A stretch of DNA of 64,000 nucleotides from Sanguinoderma infundibulare (GCA_032821775.1 JAVLRN010000009.1:992001-1056000); one strand, 5' to 3'; positions 24,279 through 34,283 are shown, counted from the first letter of the stretch. Program-made: numbers and translations. Notes: generated from the letters alone by a model not told the origin.

Positions 24279-25270
24279 CTAGTCGGACGCCGCATCCAAA
24301 CCTGCGGACTGAATCATGTCCTGCACCTCCCGCTTCCAAACAGCAAGGTCCCTCCCCCATCCGCCAATGCGCCTGCGCTTTCCGCGGACGTGAATGCCAT
24401 CGGTAAGGATCTGCTCAGCATGGCGCTTGCGGACTATCGAATGGTGGGTGAAGGACCTGGGTGCAGGGAGGGTTAGAGAGTCCCGTGGACGATCAGCGAT
24501 CGGACTCGTCACGGAAATGAAGGAACAACAGCAGCACGAGGAGCTGTAGATAGAACTCGGGAACAGACTTACCACCAGATGATGCTGTTGCGCGAGAGGA
24601 AGACCTCGCTTGCCATCTCCTCGCAGCCCGGACTGCAGGGTGGGGCGAGCCGGAAGAGCCGCAGGAACGTTCTGTACAACAGGCGCGGGAAGTAGAGGAT
24701 CAGCGGCGGATCGAGCCCTATCGAAATGGGGAAGGAGGACGTGGCGTAAGTGCTCTGACCGGTCCGAAAGGTAAACGAAACGGTACAGTGAAGCTCACAG
24801 ATTACATCCGTCGCGTCATCGGACACCATGTCGCCCAAAAGCTTGGCGTAGGTGCCGTCCACAACCCAACCACGAGGGTGTTCATCCAAGGCAGCGCGGA
24901 CGCGTGTCCGAAAGTCTTCGGGGCTGCTCTCGTGCCAACCCGGCTGCCAGTAGAGCCGGTCGAGGTGGATGCACGGCAGATTGAGCAACGCGGCGAGCTC
25001 GAGAGCGAGCGTGGACTACATTCAGTCGGAGTCCCGAGTTGTGCGCAAATCATGGCGACACTGAATACACACCTTTCCGGTTCCTGAAACGTGAACACCG
25101 TCAGAGATAGCGGCAAACAGCTCGACGTTCCTATGATTAATGTGCTCACCACTATTGCCCACTATCTGCACCTTGAAGCCTCCCTTCCCATCGCCTTGCA
25201 ACGGTGGGATCGTACGGACGCCACTTGGGCTGTTAGGCGAAGTCGGTTCACCAACGGCGTCCTTGGACAT
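24279..25270 (-). CDS. FlaR/adenylate-kinase-like P-loop kinase
   Basis: Minus-strand exons 25150-25270, 25073-25083, 24799-25015, 24573-24717, 24279-24456; 223 aa. The protein has a Walker A loop VGNSGTGKSTLALELAALL built from three exons, then LNLPCIHLDRLYWQPGWHES, a lid-like segment (ALDEHPRGWVVDGTY) and VIWLDPPLILYFPRLLYRTF. This order (P-loop, HLDxLYWxPGW, WVxDGxY, WLD) is that of the bacterial 'topology modulation protein' FlaR group, small ATP-dependent kinases related to adenylate and shikimate kinases; the substrate is not known. The second exon is only 11 nt (GA ACC GGA AAG) and supplies Gly-Thr-Gly-Lys of the loop. The intron before it (25084-25149) is 66 nt, a multiple of three without a stop, so retention would keep frame but break the GxxxxGKS spacing. 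C-terminal exon is basic (GKRRRIGGWGRD). No targeting signal seen; presumably cytosolic. Confidence is high for the fold, low for a physiological role. Confidence 0.87.
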
Positions 25271-25558
25271 ACGGACTCAGGGAATAAAGGAACGGCAGTA
25301 CTCTCAGTGTCTCCCTCGAAGGGCACTTGCCAGCTGAGCCCGGGTCAAAGTAGTGGTAATGACAGCCAGGCGATTGCAGGGCGATTGCCAGTGTCGGGGA
25401 TTGAACACCCGAGCGCAAGTTGCCGGTGCGTTTGGACGCCCACACGGTGGTATGCGACTTGACACCGTCTTCCACCCCCCAGCAACCCCCCAGTGCCCAT
25501 CCATTGACCATTCACAGTACCCACGTCTTCTTTACAGCATCTTGGTCAGTGCACTATC

Positions 25559-26413
25559 ATGTTTGAGCCCGTACGTGGAGGAACTCGTGGCGGCCAGGCG
25601 GAATTCAAGTGGTCGGACGTCTCGCAGGACAAGGACCGCGAGGTACGCTTTCAAACCATCACAAGTACGTGACCACTCACCATGACTTCCTTCGCAAAAA
25701 GAATTACCTCGGACATAGCATCAATGCTCCAACTGGACGATGGCAGAAAGCCAAGGACATACACTGGTATCAGCGCGAGGGACTTCAAGGGGAAGATGAG
25801 CGACGGGAGGAGCTGAGGAAGATCAAGGAGGCAGAGGCAGAAGCTCTGGCTGCGGCACTGTGCGTAATCTTGGTCCTCCTTTGACTGTTTGCTCAACTCT
25901 ACCCCCTGCAGTGGTTTCGCACCTGGCCCCAAGTCGGGCATGTCTAGTGGGGCGGGGACGGGAGCGAACGCCATTGCGGTCCCCGTAAAGTCCTCGCCTA
26001 TGGTCGATTCGCTTGACCCGGAGAAAGAAGCGCGTCGGAAACGCAAGGCGCAGAAGAAGGAAGAGAAGCGGTTGAGGAAGGAGGAGAAACGGGCGAGGCG
26101 TCGTCGGGAGCCCGAGGACGTGTCCAGCGACGATGAGGACTATCGGCATCATCGGCGGTCTCGTTCGCGCTCTCCTCGAAGGCAGGATCACGCCCGCTTG
26201 CGTTCACGCTCGCCTCGAACAAGAGACCAGTCGTTTGTACGTGATAGGATTACGCACCGGGCGATCCGGTCAAGAAGCCCGCCCAGACGAAGAGAGATCG
26301 ACAACCGCGACTATGACGAGGAGATGCGGAACAGAGAGAGGGAGATGGATAGGCGACGTTGGGATGACAACACACTCAGGGATCGACCTGGGACGAGGTG
26401 GGGGAGGGACTGA
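25559..26413 (+). CDS. MMTAG2 N-terminal domain protein with SR-rich tail
   Basis: Three exons: 25559-25642, 25702-25859, 25912-26413; 247 aa. The first ~65 residues match the multiple-myeloma-tumour-associated-protein-2-like domain: MFEPVRGGTRGGQAEFKWSD, then ENYLGHSINAPTGRWQKAKD and WYQREGLQGEDERR. This domain is shared from fungi to humans; human MMTAG2 is a phosphorylated nuclear/nucleolar protein of poorly known role. The remainder is charged: an RKRKAQKKEEKRLRKEEKRA coil followed by SR dipeptides (RRSRSRSPRR, RLRSRSPRT, RSRSPPRR), which suggests a nuclear RNA-processing environment. That last point is an inference from composition. Start chosen because MFEPVRGG is the conserved N-terminus. 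The gene is divergent from the FlaR-like kinase, with only about 290 bases between the starts, so they likely share a promoter region. Confidence 0.88.
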
Positions 26414-28074
26414 GCAGATATTTGCTGTCGTACGTTTGCGTGTTCTCGCTTTGCCTTGATGATATCGCGTCGCTCCAGACCTCGCTTCTGTCATGTTGAG
26501 CTGTTTTCGACTACGGAGTTGGGTGGGCCGCTGAAAGACGCTTGCGGTGGAGACACAATGTTCTGAACGTTGGCTCGCGGTCAGGACTTCCGCTGGAAGG
26601 CGAGTAGCGACGAGTTGTCTGCAAGGGCGCCGTGTCATTAAGTGGGACGCAGATTCGGGTCCTCATTGACGCTTTCAATACCTCCTACGTTGCCATCCTC
26701 TCGTGCATTGAATCTTGCTTAGAGTCTGAATCACACTGGTCTTGTCGCGCGGTCCGGGGTCTTTGACCCTTTCAAACTGGACCACCCACATGTGCTGTTC
26801 ACGTCTCGGGGGTGACCGGCTATCTGGAGCTTTGGCGAGGATCTGACTGTTGCTGACCGACGGTCAATTGCGTACAGACTGCATGCATTGCGAAGCGCAG
26901 AAAGATGCTTCTTGGTCTCGACTGACGGTCGTTAAATCGCGAGAACAGGAACCGAGAACAAGGAGGCGGCACCGTGGCGCGTGGAGACAAGTGCACCGCA
27001 TACGGTACTGGAAGCGACCAGGACCGCTGTAGGATGCGAGGAACGGGCATGACGGAAAATAATGTGAAGACCGACGGCGCCTAGAGGCTTATGTTAGGCG
27101 TATGTGATGAGGCGGGTGAGGTGCATGGTACAGGACGACTGCGGTGAGTTGGAATGAAAGGGTAAATAGGCTGGGGTCCGGGAGCGCATCCGAACGATGC
27201 GGAGTTTGTGAGTGAAACGTGCGGGTTGTGTAAGGGTCGAATGGGCGAGGAATCGAAGGAGGCCGAAAAGGTCGAAGGAAGCCTTGGGTTGATGGTGTAG
27301 GGACGGCGGGGATAACTGAAGCTTTGGTAGCCTCTTGTTGGGCGGAGACAGGAAGGCAGATGGAACACTTGTATGTTGTAAGACATGTATGTAAATGGGG
27401 ATGACAAGGACAGCCAACAGTGGAATGTCGTCCGCGCTGGCTTCGCGGAGCCCGACGGGCGGAGGGGTTTGAACGGTGCTGTATGTCAGGGTCGGAGGGG
27501 CGAATGCGGTGGCCGAAACGGCCAAAAGGTGGAATTTCCAGGTCGACAAGAGTCGAGACAAGGCCGACATGATCGTCATGGCATTCGCTCGACTCAACCC
27601 TGAGATGACCGTCCGAAACGACCAACTGCGGCGCGCCCAGGGCGCGCCCCAGGGCCGACGCCGATGTTGGTCGGGTTCGAGGTTTTGGCGCTCTTGCCAG
27701 CTCATGGCGTTTCGTCTCCGCGAGCTGAAGCAGCCAAGGCCGACGGGCACTGGTGACACATGGCTTGTACAATAGTGCTCTTTCTTGCACTTGATTTCGG
27801 TTATGAGCAGCCGCGGCGTCGCCGCATGTTGCATCCTTGTGAGTTGTAAACACGAAACGTCGGCGTGCATGTCCCGAGGTGCGGTTGTGTAGATGAGACC
27901 TGGTAGACGTCTAAGTTATGGCGACGGGCGAAAATTGGCGATAATGAGCGCAAGGGCCGGGGCGGGGGGATTGGATAAGCCGCATCATAACAATATTGAT
28001 ATTTGCAAGAGGAAGGACGGTGTTTGACCATAAGCGGCTTAGTGCCTGGCGCACGTCGCGCCGTCGTCGGTGGC
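26414..28074. other. Long intergenic region
   Basis: About 1.7 kb without a supportable gene. On the minus strand (27089-27870) two overlapping frames of ~255 codons are open together, and a third partly so; this pattern, with no domain and no convincing splice sites, suggests GC-rich non-coding sequence rather than a gene. No tRNA or repeat seen apart from the promoter repeat listed separately. Confidence 0.45.
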
Positions 28075-28126
28075 AGGCGCTGGTTAATGTAGGCGCTGGT
28101 GGGTGCAGGCGCTAGTGTGTATATAA
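28075..28126 (+). promoter_or_regulatory. Three tandem 16-bp repeats running into a TATA box
   Basis: Three head-to-tail 16-mers share the core AGGCGCTGGT/AGGCGCTAGT and start at 28075, 28091 and 28107. The third ends in TATATAA at 28120-28126. The start codon of the DUF6593 gene is 218 bases further on, a plausible distance for a TATA-driven fungal promoter with a leader. The array may be an activator-binding site cluster; this is inferred from position only. Confidence 0.5.
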
Positions 28127-28343
28127 CGGTGGACGCGCCGCGCGCTCGTCGGCCGTCCTGCCGCGGTTCGCTTCCTGCGCCTGTGCGTCCCCTGCCTCGT
28201 TCCCGTCTCTTCTCTCGTCCTCGCCTATACCTTCTAATACTCCCGCCCGTCGAGTCTCATTATAATACGCTCTCGCTCTCCTTTGCCTTCTCAGTCCGTA
28301 ATCTCTCATCCCGCCCCTCTCCTGTAATTTCTCGCCGCTCAAA

Positions 28344-29085
28344 ATGTCCAACTTCGGCCTTCCCTACTTCCTCGAGGACACCACCGGAAAGCTCTCTGGC
28401 TCTGACTTTGTCGACCTCCACAACCGCATGCACCTCAGTCTCAAACTCACTCTTCGCGACGCCCACCATACCGCCTACGTCATATACGACCTTTCCTCCC
28501 GCTCCGGCGCCCGCGGCGGTCTTCTCGTTCCCCTTGCCACTCTCGATTTCGGTCCCCATAATGGCCTCGGTTCTATCAAAATCGGCGACCGAGATCATAA
28601 ACCCATGGGTCACTACCTCATGAAAAGTGCCGGTCCTGCTCTGTACGTCTTTACCCATCCTCTCAATTTTTGCATAATTTTTATCTCCCTTCGCTCAACC
28701 TCTTCTCTATCAGCTCAAAGTCCCGCAAGTTCAAGGCTGCTGACGGCCAGGAGTACCGTTGGACACTCCAGGCAGACGGCGAGTGGCAGGTCTGCCATTT
28801 TCGCCCTTTCCTGATCATCCTTTTCCGACTGACTCCACCCCTGTCACAGTGCACTAATGCGAAAAACAACTACCACGTCGCGACCTACAGCATGAAGCCC
28901 GCCGGCGAACCCCATTACGCCAGCTCCTCGGGCTGCATGCTCACAGTCGAGGAGGCATACCCCCACCTCGTCGGTGGTGCGTGTCTCTCTTCTTTCTCGT
29001 CTCTTTCCAATACTCATCGTCTACCTCTCCAGAGCTCCTGGCGTCGTTGATCGTTATGCGCCACATCGACAAGCACAACCTCTGA
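28344..29085 (+). CDS. DUF6593 family protein
   Basis: Four exons: 28344-28642, 28714-28789, 28850-28976, 29033-29085; 184 aa. The chain starts MSNFGLPYFLEDTTGKLSGS and contains SGARGGLLVPLATLDFGPHN, KAADGQEYRWTLQADGEWQC, YHVATYSMKPAGEP and a C-terminal helix ELLASLIVMRHIDKH. The pattern of a tubby/LURP-like beta sheet with a 'YRW' strand and final hydrophobic helix is that of DUF6593, a family frequent and often multi-copy in mushroom-forming fungi. Its function is unknown; similarity to phospholipid-binding tubby-like folds is suggestive only. No signal peptide. The gene has a TATA box and a tandem repeat upstream, unlike most genes in this window, so it may be inducible or strongly expressed. 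Codon use is C-ending at third positions (e.g. CTC, GTC, TCC), typical of highly expressed fungal genes. Confidence 0.8.
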
Positions 29086-29571
29086 CGCCATTGTCCACAC
29101 AGTCGTGTCCAGAGCATATGGACTCTTGGATACCAGCCACTCACTCCCCTACCATTCCCTATTCTTCGAGCAAGCCTCGTCTCTTCCCGGCGCGTCCCCA
29201 GGCCCCCCCTGTCAAAAATATCCGGCAGGCTACCGGGCCATGCTACTCTAATCCTATATGCCTAGCCTAGAATACATATAATCCGCTACTATTCCAAGTT
29301 CCACGTAGTACATATTGTTCCATCTAGTCTACCGTCCCTTCCAAGACCGTGTACAGATACTGTATAATCGCTGCCACCATCTTAGATAGTCCTCATCGTC
29401 TATTGTCCCACGTACCCACCTACATCGCTTGTCGCACGCATGCAAACACGTAGAGTACTTTTACCCGCTACTTCATGTACACAGACCGTCGCATTGCTTC
29501 GAACGTAATCGCATTTTCCTGCATCAGATCTTTTCCCTTTCGTCCGATCTCAGTGAGGATTTGTTACTCGC
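29086..29571. other. Intergenic 3' region
   Basis: About 490 bases downstream of the DUF6593 gene. AT-rich, with no ORF of note; it ends where the diverged direct repeat begins. Confidence 0.4.
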
Positions 29572-29765
29572 AGGTAAGTACGGTCACCACGTCGGCTCAC
29601 GCCTTGCAGCCCAATTGAATTCATGGCGAAGAACACACTTGAAACGTGTCGCATATACGTAACAAAATTTGTTCACGGGCAACAAATGTCAACCTCTGAC
29701 TAGCAGACCGGGGAAATTTTGGAGCATTAGTCGGACCTCGATATCCGATGTCAGCCTGTCGTCAT
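29572..29765 (+). repeat. Diverged ~195-bp direct repeat, copy 1
   Basis: Aligns by eye with 33016-33215. Shared blocks include cggtcacca, cgtgtcgcatat, gggcaacaaa, gcagaccgggg, agcattag and acctcgat, in the same order and spacing, with scattered substitutions and small indels. Same orientation in both places. It codes for nothing obvious and may be a solo long terminal repeat or MITE remnant. It sits about 215 bases upstream of the helicase relic. Confidence 0.7.
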
Positions 29766-29981
29766 CATCATCTGGTACTACCAGTAACCAACACCTTGTG
29801 CTCGCTCCGTCTCTTGACTGGGCTGGGACTCGGTTCTCGAGTCCTTGACGTCGTCGTCTTCGCCCACTGGCCCTGCACTGCTAGCACTGGCCCTGTTAAC
29901 TTTTGACCGTTCGTGACCATCCTCTGAGGTAAGGTATCAGGCTTGCTACACTTGTGCTTGAGTTACTTCTCGTGAGTCGTG

Positions 29982-31798
29982 ATGACTGACTCTCGCCTGG
30001 TCGACACGAAGGTAACCTTTGCCTCTCTGAATCACATCTTCGATGCACGGCTACAACGGGCTCTTGCCGATATGGGATTTGCGCGGCCGACTCTGGTCCG
30101 ATCGAAAGCAATCCCTCTCGTGCTTGAAAATCGCCATATCCTGGCCTGGGCAAGGACAGGGAGCAGGAAGACCGCTGCATACTGCATACCCATTGTCCAG
30201 AAAGTTTTGAATGCCAAATTGATGAGTCTTCTTCAATGCCTTCTGCGTCTGCTATTTTCCTGCCTTGCGCGAGAAACTGTTGGATTGTAGAAGTGGAAGA
30301 TTGTGGGGCTTTGGGGTTCGAGTTCGAGGAAGGACGGCTTGAGATGTTTGACCGCCGCCTTTCTATCCTACCGCATTCATCGCGGTATGTGCATGTGATC
30401 CATCGGTTCTCGTCTCGGCATGCCATGAACGCCCATGCACGCGTCCACTTCTATACCGCTGTGCCTGCTCCGTGGCTTTCGTCGAGAAATAATGCTTTCC
30501 TAACCCTTGGCCCGTTGTTTTTGCGCAGCGTATACATAGTTCATCCATGAACTGAGATGGCGCCAAGCGGCAAGCGACACGTGCTCTGATCCTCGTCCCT
30601 ACGCGCGAGCTGGCGGAACAAGTGTCGGCCCATTTACGAAGCCTTCTCGCCTACTGCGGAGACGACGTTACTGTCGCGAACGTCACAAGTGGCACGACCG
30701 CCCATCTTCAGAAGTAAGTAAGTCGTTCAACATCGCTTTTCGTGCTGAATGAAATTGAATCTGTTTGGGGTAGAACGGTCCTTTCAGACAACCCTGACAT
30801 TGTCATCGCAACACCCTCGCGGGCACTCGCGCTGCTTCAGTCCAAGGTACGTTACTCCAGATATAGACATGACATCTGGCCTCATTGTTGCAGAACCTGT
30901 CCCTCAGTCCGCTTGATTCCCTAGTGATCGACGAGGCGGATCTTATCTTCTCGTACGGACACGACGAGGATGTTCGACAGATCGTCGGTGGTGGCTATCT
31001 ACCGAAGGTGTTCCAGTCGTTCCTCATGAGCGCGACAATGACAGGGGATGTGGAGGCACTCAAGCACCTCGCGTTGAGGAGTCCGGTGAGCATGACGTGC
31101 ATCAACACTAAGCAATTGCTAATGCGAGGACTTTAGGCCATTCTCAAGCTCGAGGAGGATGAAGACGAGGCGGCAAACCTGACACAGTACCTGTTCGGTG
31201 AGGGACGCCCACATAGTGGCGGAACTGCCAGCTGAATTTGTTCTCGTTCAGCTGTTCGGAGGTCGACAAGTTCCTGTTGACGTACGTCATTCTGAAGCTG
31301 AAGCTCATCAAGGGCAAGTGCATCCTGTTCGTAAACGACGTAGACCGGTGCTACCGCCTCAAGCTCTTCCTCGAGCAATCCTCGGTCAAGAGCTGCGTCC
31401 TGAACTCGGAGCTGCCTTTGGACTCGCGATACCACGTCGTGCAAGAGTTCAACAAAGGTGTCTACGACTACATTATCGCGTCGGATGAGAGCACAGGGAA
31501 AGCCGAGCAGGACTCTAATGACGAACAGGAAGACGAGGCAGAGGAAGCCGACGGCGATGACTGTACGTTTCCTGCGGTTATACGCCGCGCGACATTCTGC
31601 TGACGTGTCGTGCAGTTATGTCCACCCAGCGCGAACCAGCAGCTGGCGATGTTCAACTAGAAGACGACGGAGACTCGGCACCAGCCAAGCCCATGAAGTG
31701 GAAAAAGCGCGCGAGTTCCCCCACACCAGGACCCTCGTCAAAGGCCAAGTCCAACAAGCGAAAGCGACGCAAAGGCGGGCCCAACGCGGAGTACAGAG
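29982..31798 (+). pseudogene. Decayed DBP9-type DEAD-box RNA helicase
   Basis: The first exon reads like a DBP9 (60S ribosome assembly helicase) N-terminus: MTDSRLVDTKVTFASLNHIF, then FARPTLVRSKAIPLVLEN. Two critical residues are changed: the Q-motif Gln is Arg, and Walker A is ARTGSRKT instead of GSGKT. After VQKVLNAK (about 30222) some 340 bases intervene that do not continue the protein. The match resumes near 30560 with [49 protein letters not shown] (DEAD box intact), [11 protein letters not shown] and [20 protein letters not shown], with ordinary introns (for example 30717-30773 and 30847-30893), so this copy is not a retroposed cDNA. It ends after KRKRRKGGPNAEY at about 31798; the expected continuation with the RGxD and HRxGRxxR motifs is absent. 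A working DBP9 should exist elsewhere. Confidence 0.82.
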
Positions 31799-33015
31799 AA
31801 CTCCAGTCATACCTACGCCCTTGGACCGCACCTACGCTGCAAAAGATCGTCGAGGCCGCAGTATCCTGGTATCCTACATTCCTCCCACATTCGATGGGTC
31901 TGCTATGGGTAAAAGAAGTTCTTGCAAGGACTTATTTTGCCCGTAGCAAAACGGCCGACAATGCGATTCGCGTCGGAGGGTGGTCGTACGATACCGGACA
32001 CTGCACCGGTTGCAGATGGCTGCGTGGATCAAGAGAAATAGAACGACGACGTGTTCATGGAGGCGAGTAGTTGCAATATCTATCGAAAACAAACCTTTGA
32101 CTACTTGGAACGTGGTTCGTCTTTTTCCGCCCGCGTTCGCTCCCAACGTCCCAGGAACCAAAGTAGAACCACACTGTGTACCACGTCCTGGGCCATCACA
32201 TACTCAGCAACTCTAAGTCGGCCTCTCTGGAGGGATGCCCGGCAGTCCAAGCCTGGGCTTCGCAAGCCTCGTCTTTTGCATGTCAACCGAGGCTTGCCAT
32301 CTATGGAAGGTGACCTGCCAAATCGGAGCTGGAGGTTGGGTGGTTAGCCACCATCGTGAAGGGTATAAAGCTCGAGAAGGGCCGTCCACTCATTCACAGC
32401 CGTAATCATCCACCAGTGCGACTGTTCCTCCGCCATCACCAGCGCTCACCGGTCACTGTCCGCATTTCATGCATTGGTTCTTGTTCCATTGCACCCGGCC
32501 TCCCGACTCGACGTATGCCGGCCGGGGACGGCGTGTCGGACACTATTTGTCCACACGCCGGGTCCCTGGCCCTTGCATTCGACCTCGCCCCCTTCACGGG
32601 TCGTGTACTCGACGCCCTCGCGCATGTCGGATACCTTTCCGCCATACGGTCGCATACGGTCGCAGCAAGATGCATTCGGTAAGTAGCCCTCCCATGTCGA
32701 CTGGAGTTCCTATCTAACGCCCATATTGGAACGACAGTTGGACAAGCACGACAGGCGTTCGCCAGCCCCCGCGGGGCGGGCGCAGGCCCCTTCGTCTACG
32801 GTTGCGCGCGCGTCTCTCCTACCCCTGCCTTCGGCCGGGGCCGTGGGGTGGAACCAGAGGGATGCGCCAGGGCCCTGATGGGCTTTGTCGGAGGGTTTAG
32901 CGCGGTCGGTTATGGAGGGGTGGTGAGATCAATGTCAGTCGGGATAAAAGAGAAAACCCCGGGCAGCGTATGTGCATGATCACCTGCCACAAAAACACGC
33001 AATAAGATAAAATCG
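31799..33015. other. Non-coding region after the helicase relic
   Basis: About 1.2 kb. The helicase C-terminus that should be here is missing. Only short ORFs without domains remain, and a G/C-rich stretch lies near 32755-32880. The breakpoint near 31798 has no visible inverted repeat or target duplication. Confidence 0.4.
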
Positions 33016-33215
33016 AGGTTAGAACGCGGTCACCATGTCAGCTCACCCCTTGCAGCCCATTGGATGGACATCCCTCCATTGAATTTATGGCAGACAACAC
33101 TTCAAACGTGTCGCATATGCGTAACATTCCCGGGCAACAAACGTCGACTTCTCACCTGCAGACCGGGGCTAGAGCATTAGTACCTCGATGTCAACCTGAC
33201 ATCTTCAGCCAACAA
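33016..33215 (+). repeat. Diverged ~200-bp direct repeat, copy 2
   Basis: Partner of 29572-29765, same strand, about 3.4 kb apart, so the two copies bracket the helicase relic. This copy has a ~15-base insertion (near 33060-33075) relative to copy 1. The Tc1/mariner-type element starts about 120 bases further on. Confidence 0.7.
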
Positions 33216-33339
33216 TCAGCACTTCATTGCTACGATGTCGATGTCGCGTTTCCTGCTTTCCTCGGGCATGCCACCCGTGAGGTAACTCACTGTCGCAGTG
33301 TCGCACCTCGGCACAATCATTATTCTAAGCGATGTTTTA

Positions 33340-33399
33340 CAGCCTCTTTCACATTGATACGGAAAACACGATTTTTTTTCGCCTGGGCGCTTGAGGGAC
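33340..33399 (+). repeat. Left terminal inverted repeat of the Tc1/mariner-type element
   Basis: Begins CAGCC directly after a TA. About 85% matching by eye to the reverse complement of 34225-34283, including the GATACGGAAAAC block and the T8 run. Confidence 0.85.
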
Positions 33400-33481
33400 G
33401 GGTCAGATGATTCCGGGTCAGCTGACAGGCGCTTGTCGACCCGCCCTGCAGCTCGAGTCTGCCTCCAGCACTCCCTTCTGT

Positions 33482-33745
33482 ATGGCTCGCCGCACCGTGT
33501 CCCAGGACCTCAAGGCACGTATTCCCGTGCTGTATTTTGAGCAGGACCACTCTGTTCAGGAGATATGTGAGATACTAGGGGTCAGAAAGACATGTGTCTA
33601 TCAGACTCTCCGGTACTTACAGCAGTTTGGGGTCTTCTATAACCCCCTTGCACGCCATTCAGGTTGCCAGCGCATGACAATATCTCATAATGCATTGAAT
33701 CGGGTAGGTACCAATTGGGCGCTTTACACCCAAATGACCATCTAG
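33482..33745 (+). pseudogene. Transposase N-terminal helix-turn-helix fragment
   Basis: An open frame of 87 residues starting MARRTVSQDLKARIPVLYFE. Residues ~5-50 form a homeodomain-like helix-turn-helix (SVQEICEILGVRKTCVYQTL) followed by a second arm (RYLQQFGVFYNP), matching the DNA-binding start of basidiomycete Tc1/mariner transposases. After about residue 62 the similarity stops and the frame ends at 33743-33745. No catalytic domain follows. The remnant could still bind the element's ends if expressed, so it is a possible repressor-like product, but there is no evidence that it is made. Its reading frame is unbroken despite the diverged inverted repeats. Confidence 0.75.
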
Positions 33746-34224
33746 GAATGCATAAAAGCCCATAATGCATCTCATCCCACGTCTGAGTGCTCGGAGCAGC
33801 GGCTGTCTCCTAACATAGAAAAACCTGGGTACAGATAGCTATTGGAGATTAGATTAGATATGCGAGCTCGTCTTGTGCTCGCGCCCTTGTCTCCCTTGTC
33901 TCTCTGGTCTTGTACTGTACACTATGATTTAGAGTCTTGTTCATACATGTATTTAGTACTGCCCGCAATGCGTCGTCTTGCATTAGTGTTCAAACACGCC
34001 CATTTTATCCTCCTCACTTCTCCTCTTGCGCGCCCCATTTTTTACCACACAGACGCTATGCATTATGGGATATGTAGATCTTTTTGAATGCAAACAAGTC
34101 AGCCAATACAATTACGGGTTCGATAGAGGATGGTCTGCGCAATCGACTGGATGCACTCAGTCCGATGTAAGCGCCAGCCAGCACATTCCGAGCCTCCCCG
34201 CCGGCTGCAGCGGCACGGCATCCC

Positions 34225-34283
34225 GGACCCCAAGCGCCCAGCCGAAAAAAAATGCGTTTTCCGTATCATTCTGAAAAAGGCTG
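34225..34283 (-). repeat. Right terminal inverted repeat of the Tc1/mariner-type element
   Basis: Ends GGCTG immediately before a TA; reverse complement of the left end with a few substitutions and one single-base gap. Confidence 0.85.

Larger units (their letters stand above)
33340..34283 (+). mobile_element. Tc1/mariner-type element, 944 bp, internally deleted
   Basis: Left and right ends are inverted copies over about 59 bases: CAGCCTCTTTCACATTGATA at the left and CAGCCTTTTTCAGAATGATA read inwards from the right, both continuing with CGGAAAAC, a run of eight T and GGCTGGGCGCTTG or CCTGGGCGCTTG. TA dinucleotides lie just outside (33338-33339 and 34284-34285), the target duplication typical of Tc1/mariner transposons. 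Inside is the start of a transposase gene, but no DDE/D catalytic region, which alone would need some 700 bases or more. The element is therefore non-autonomous. The terminal repeats differ at several positions, so insertion is not very recent. It is inserted beside the second direct repeat. Confidence 0.88.

Noticed and set aside
25385..25420. tRNA-like T arm on the minus strand (TGTTCAATCCCCG)
   Set aside because: Stem is plausible, but no acceptor-stem partner was found within tRNA distance, even allowing an intron.
27089..27870. Two overlapping minus-strand ORFs of about 255 codons in different frames
   Set aside because: Simultaneously open frames without domain, codon pattern or splice signals; likely chance openness of GC-rich non-coding sequence.
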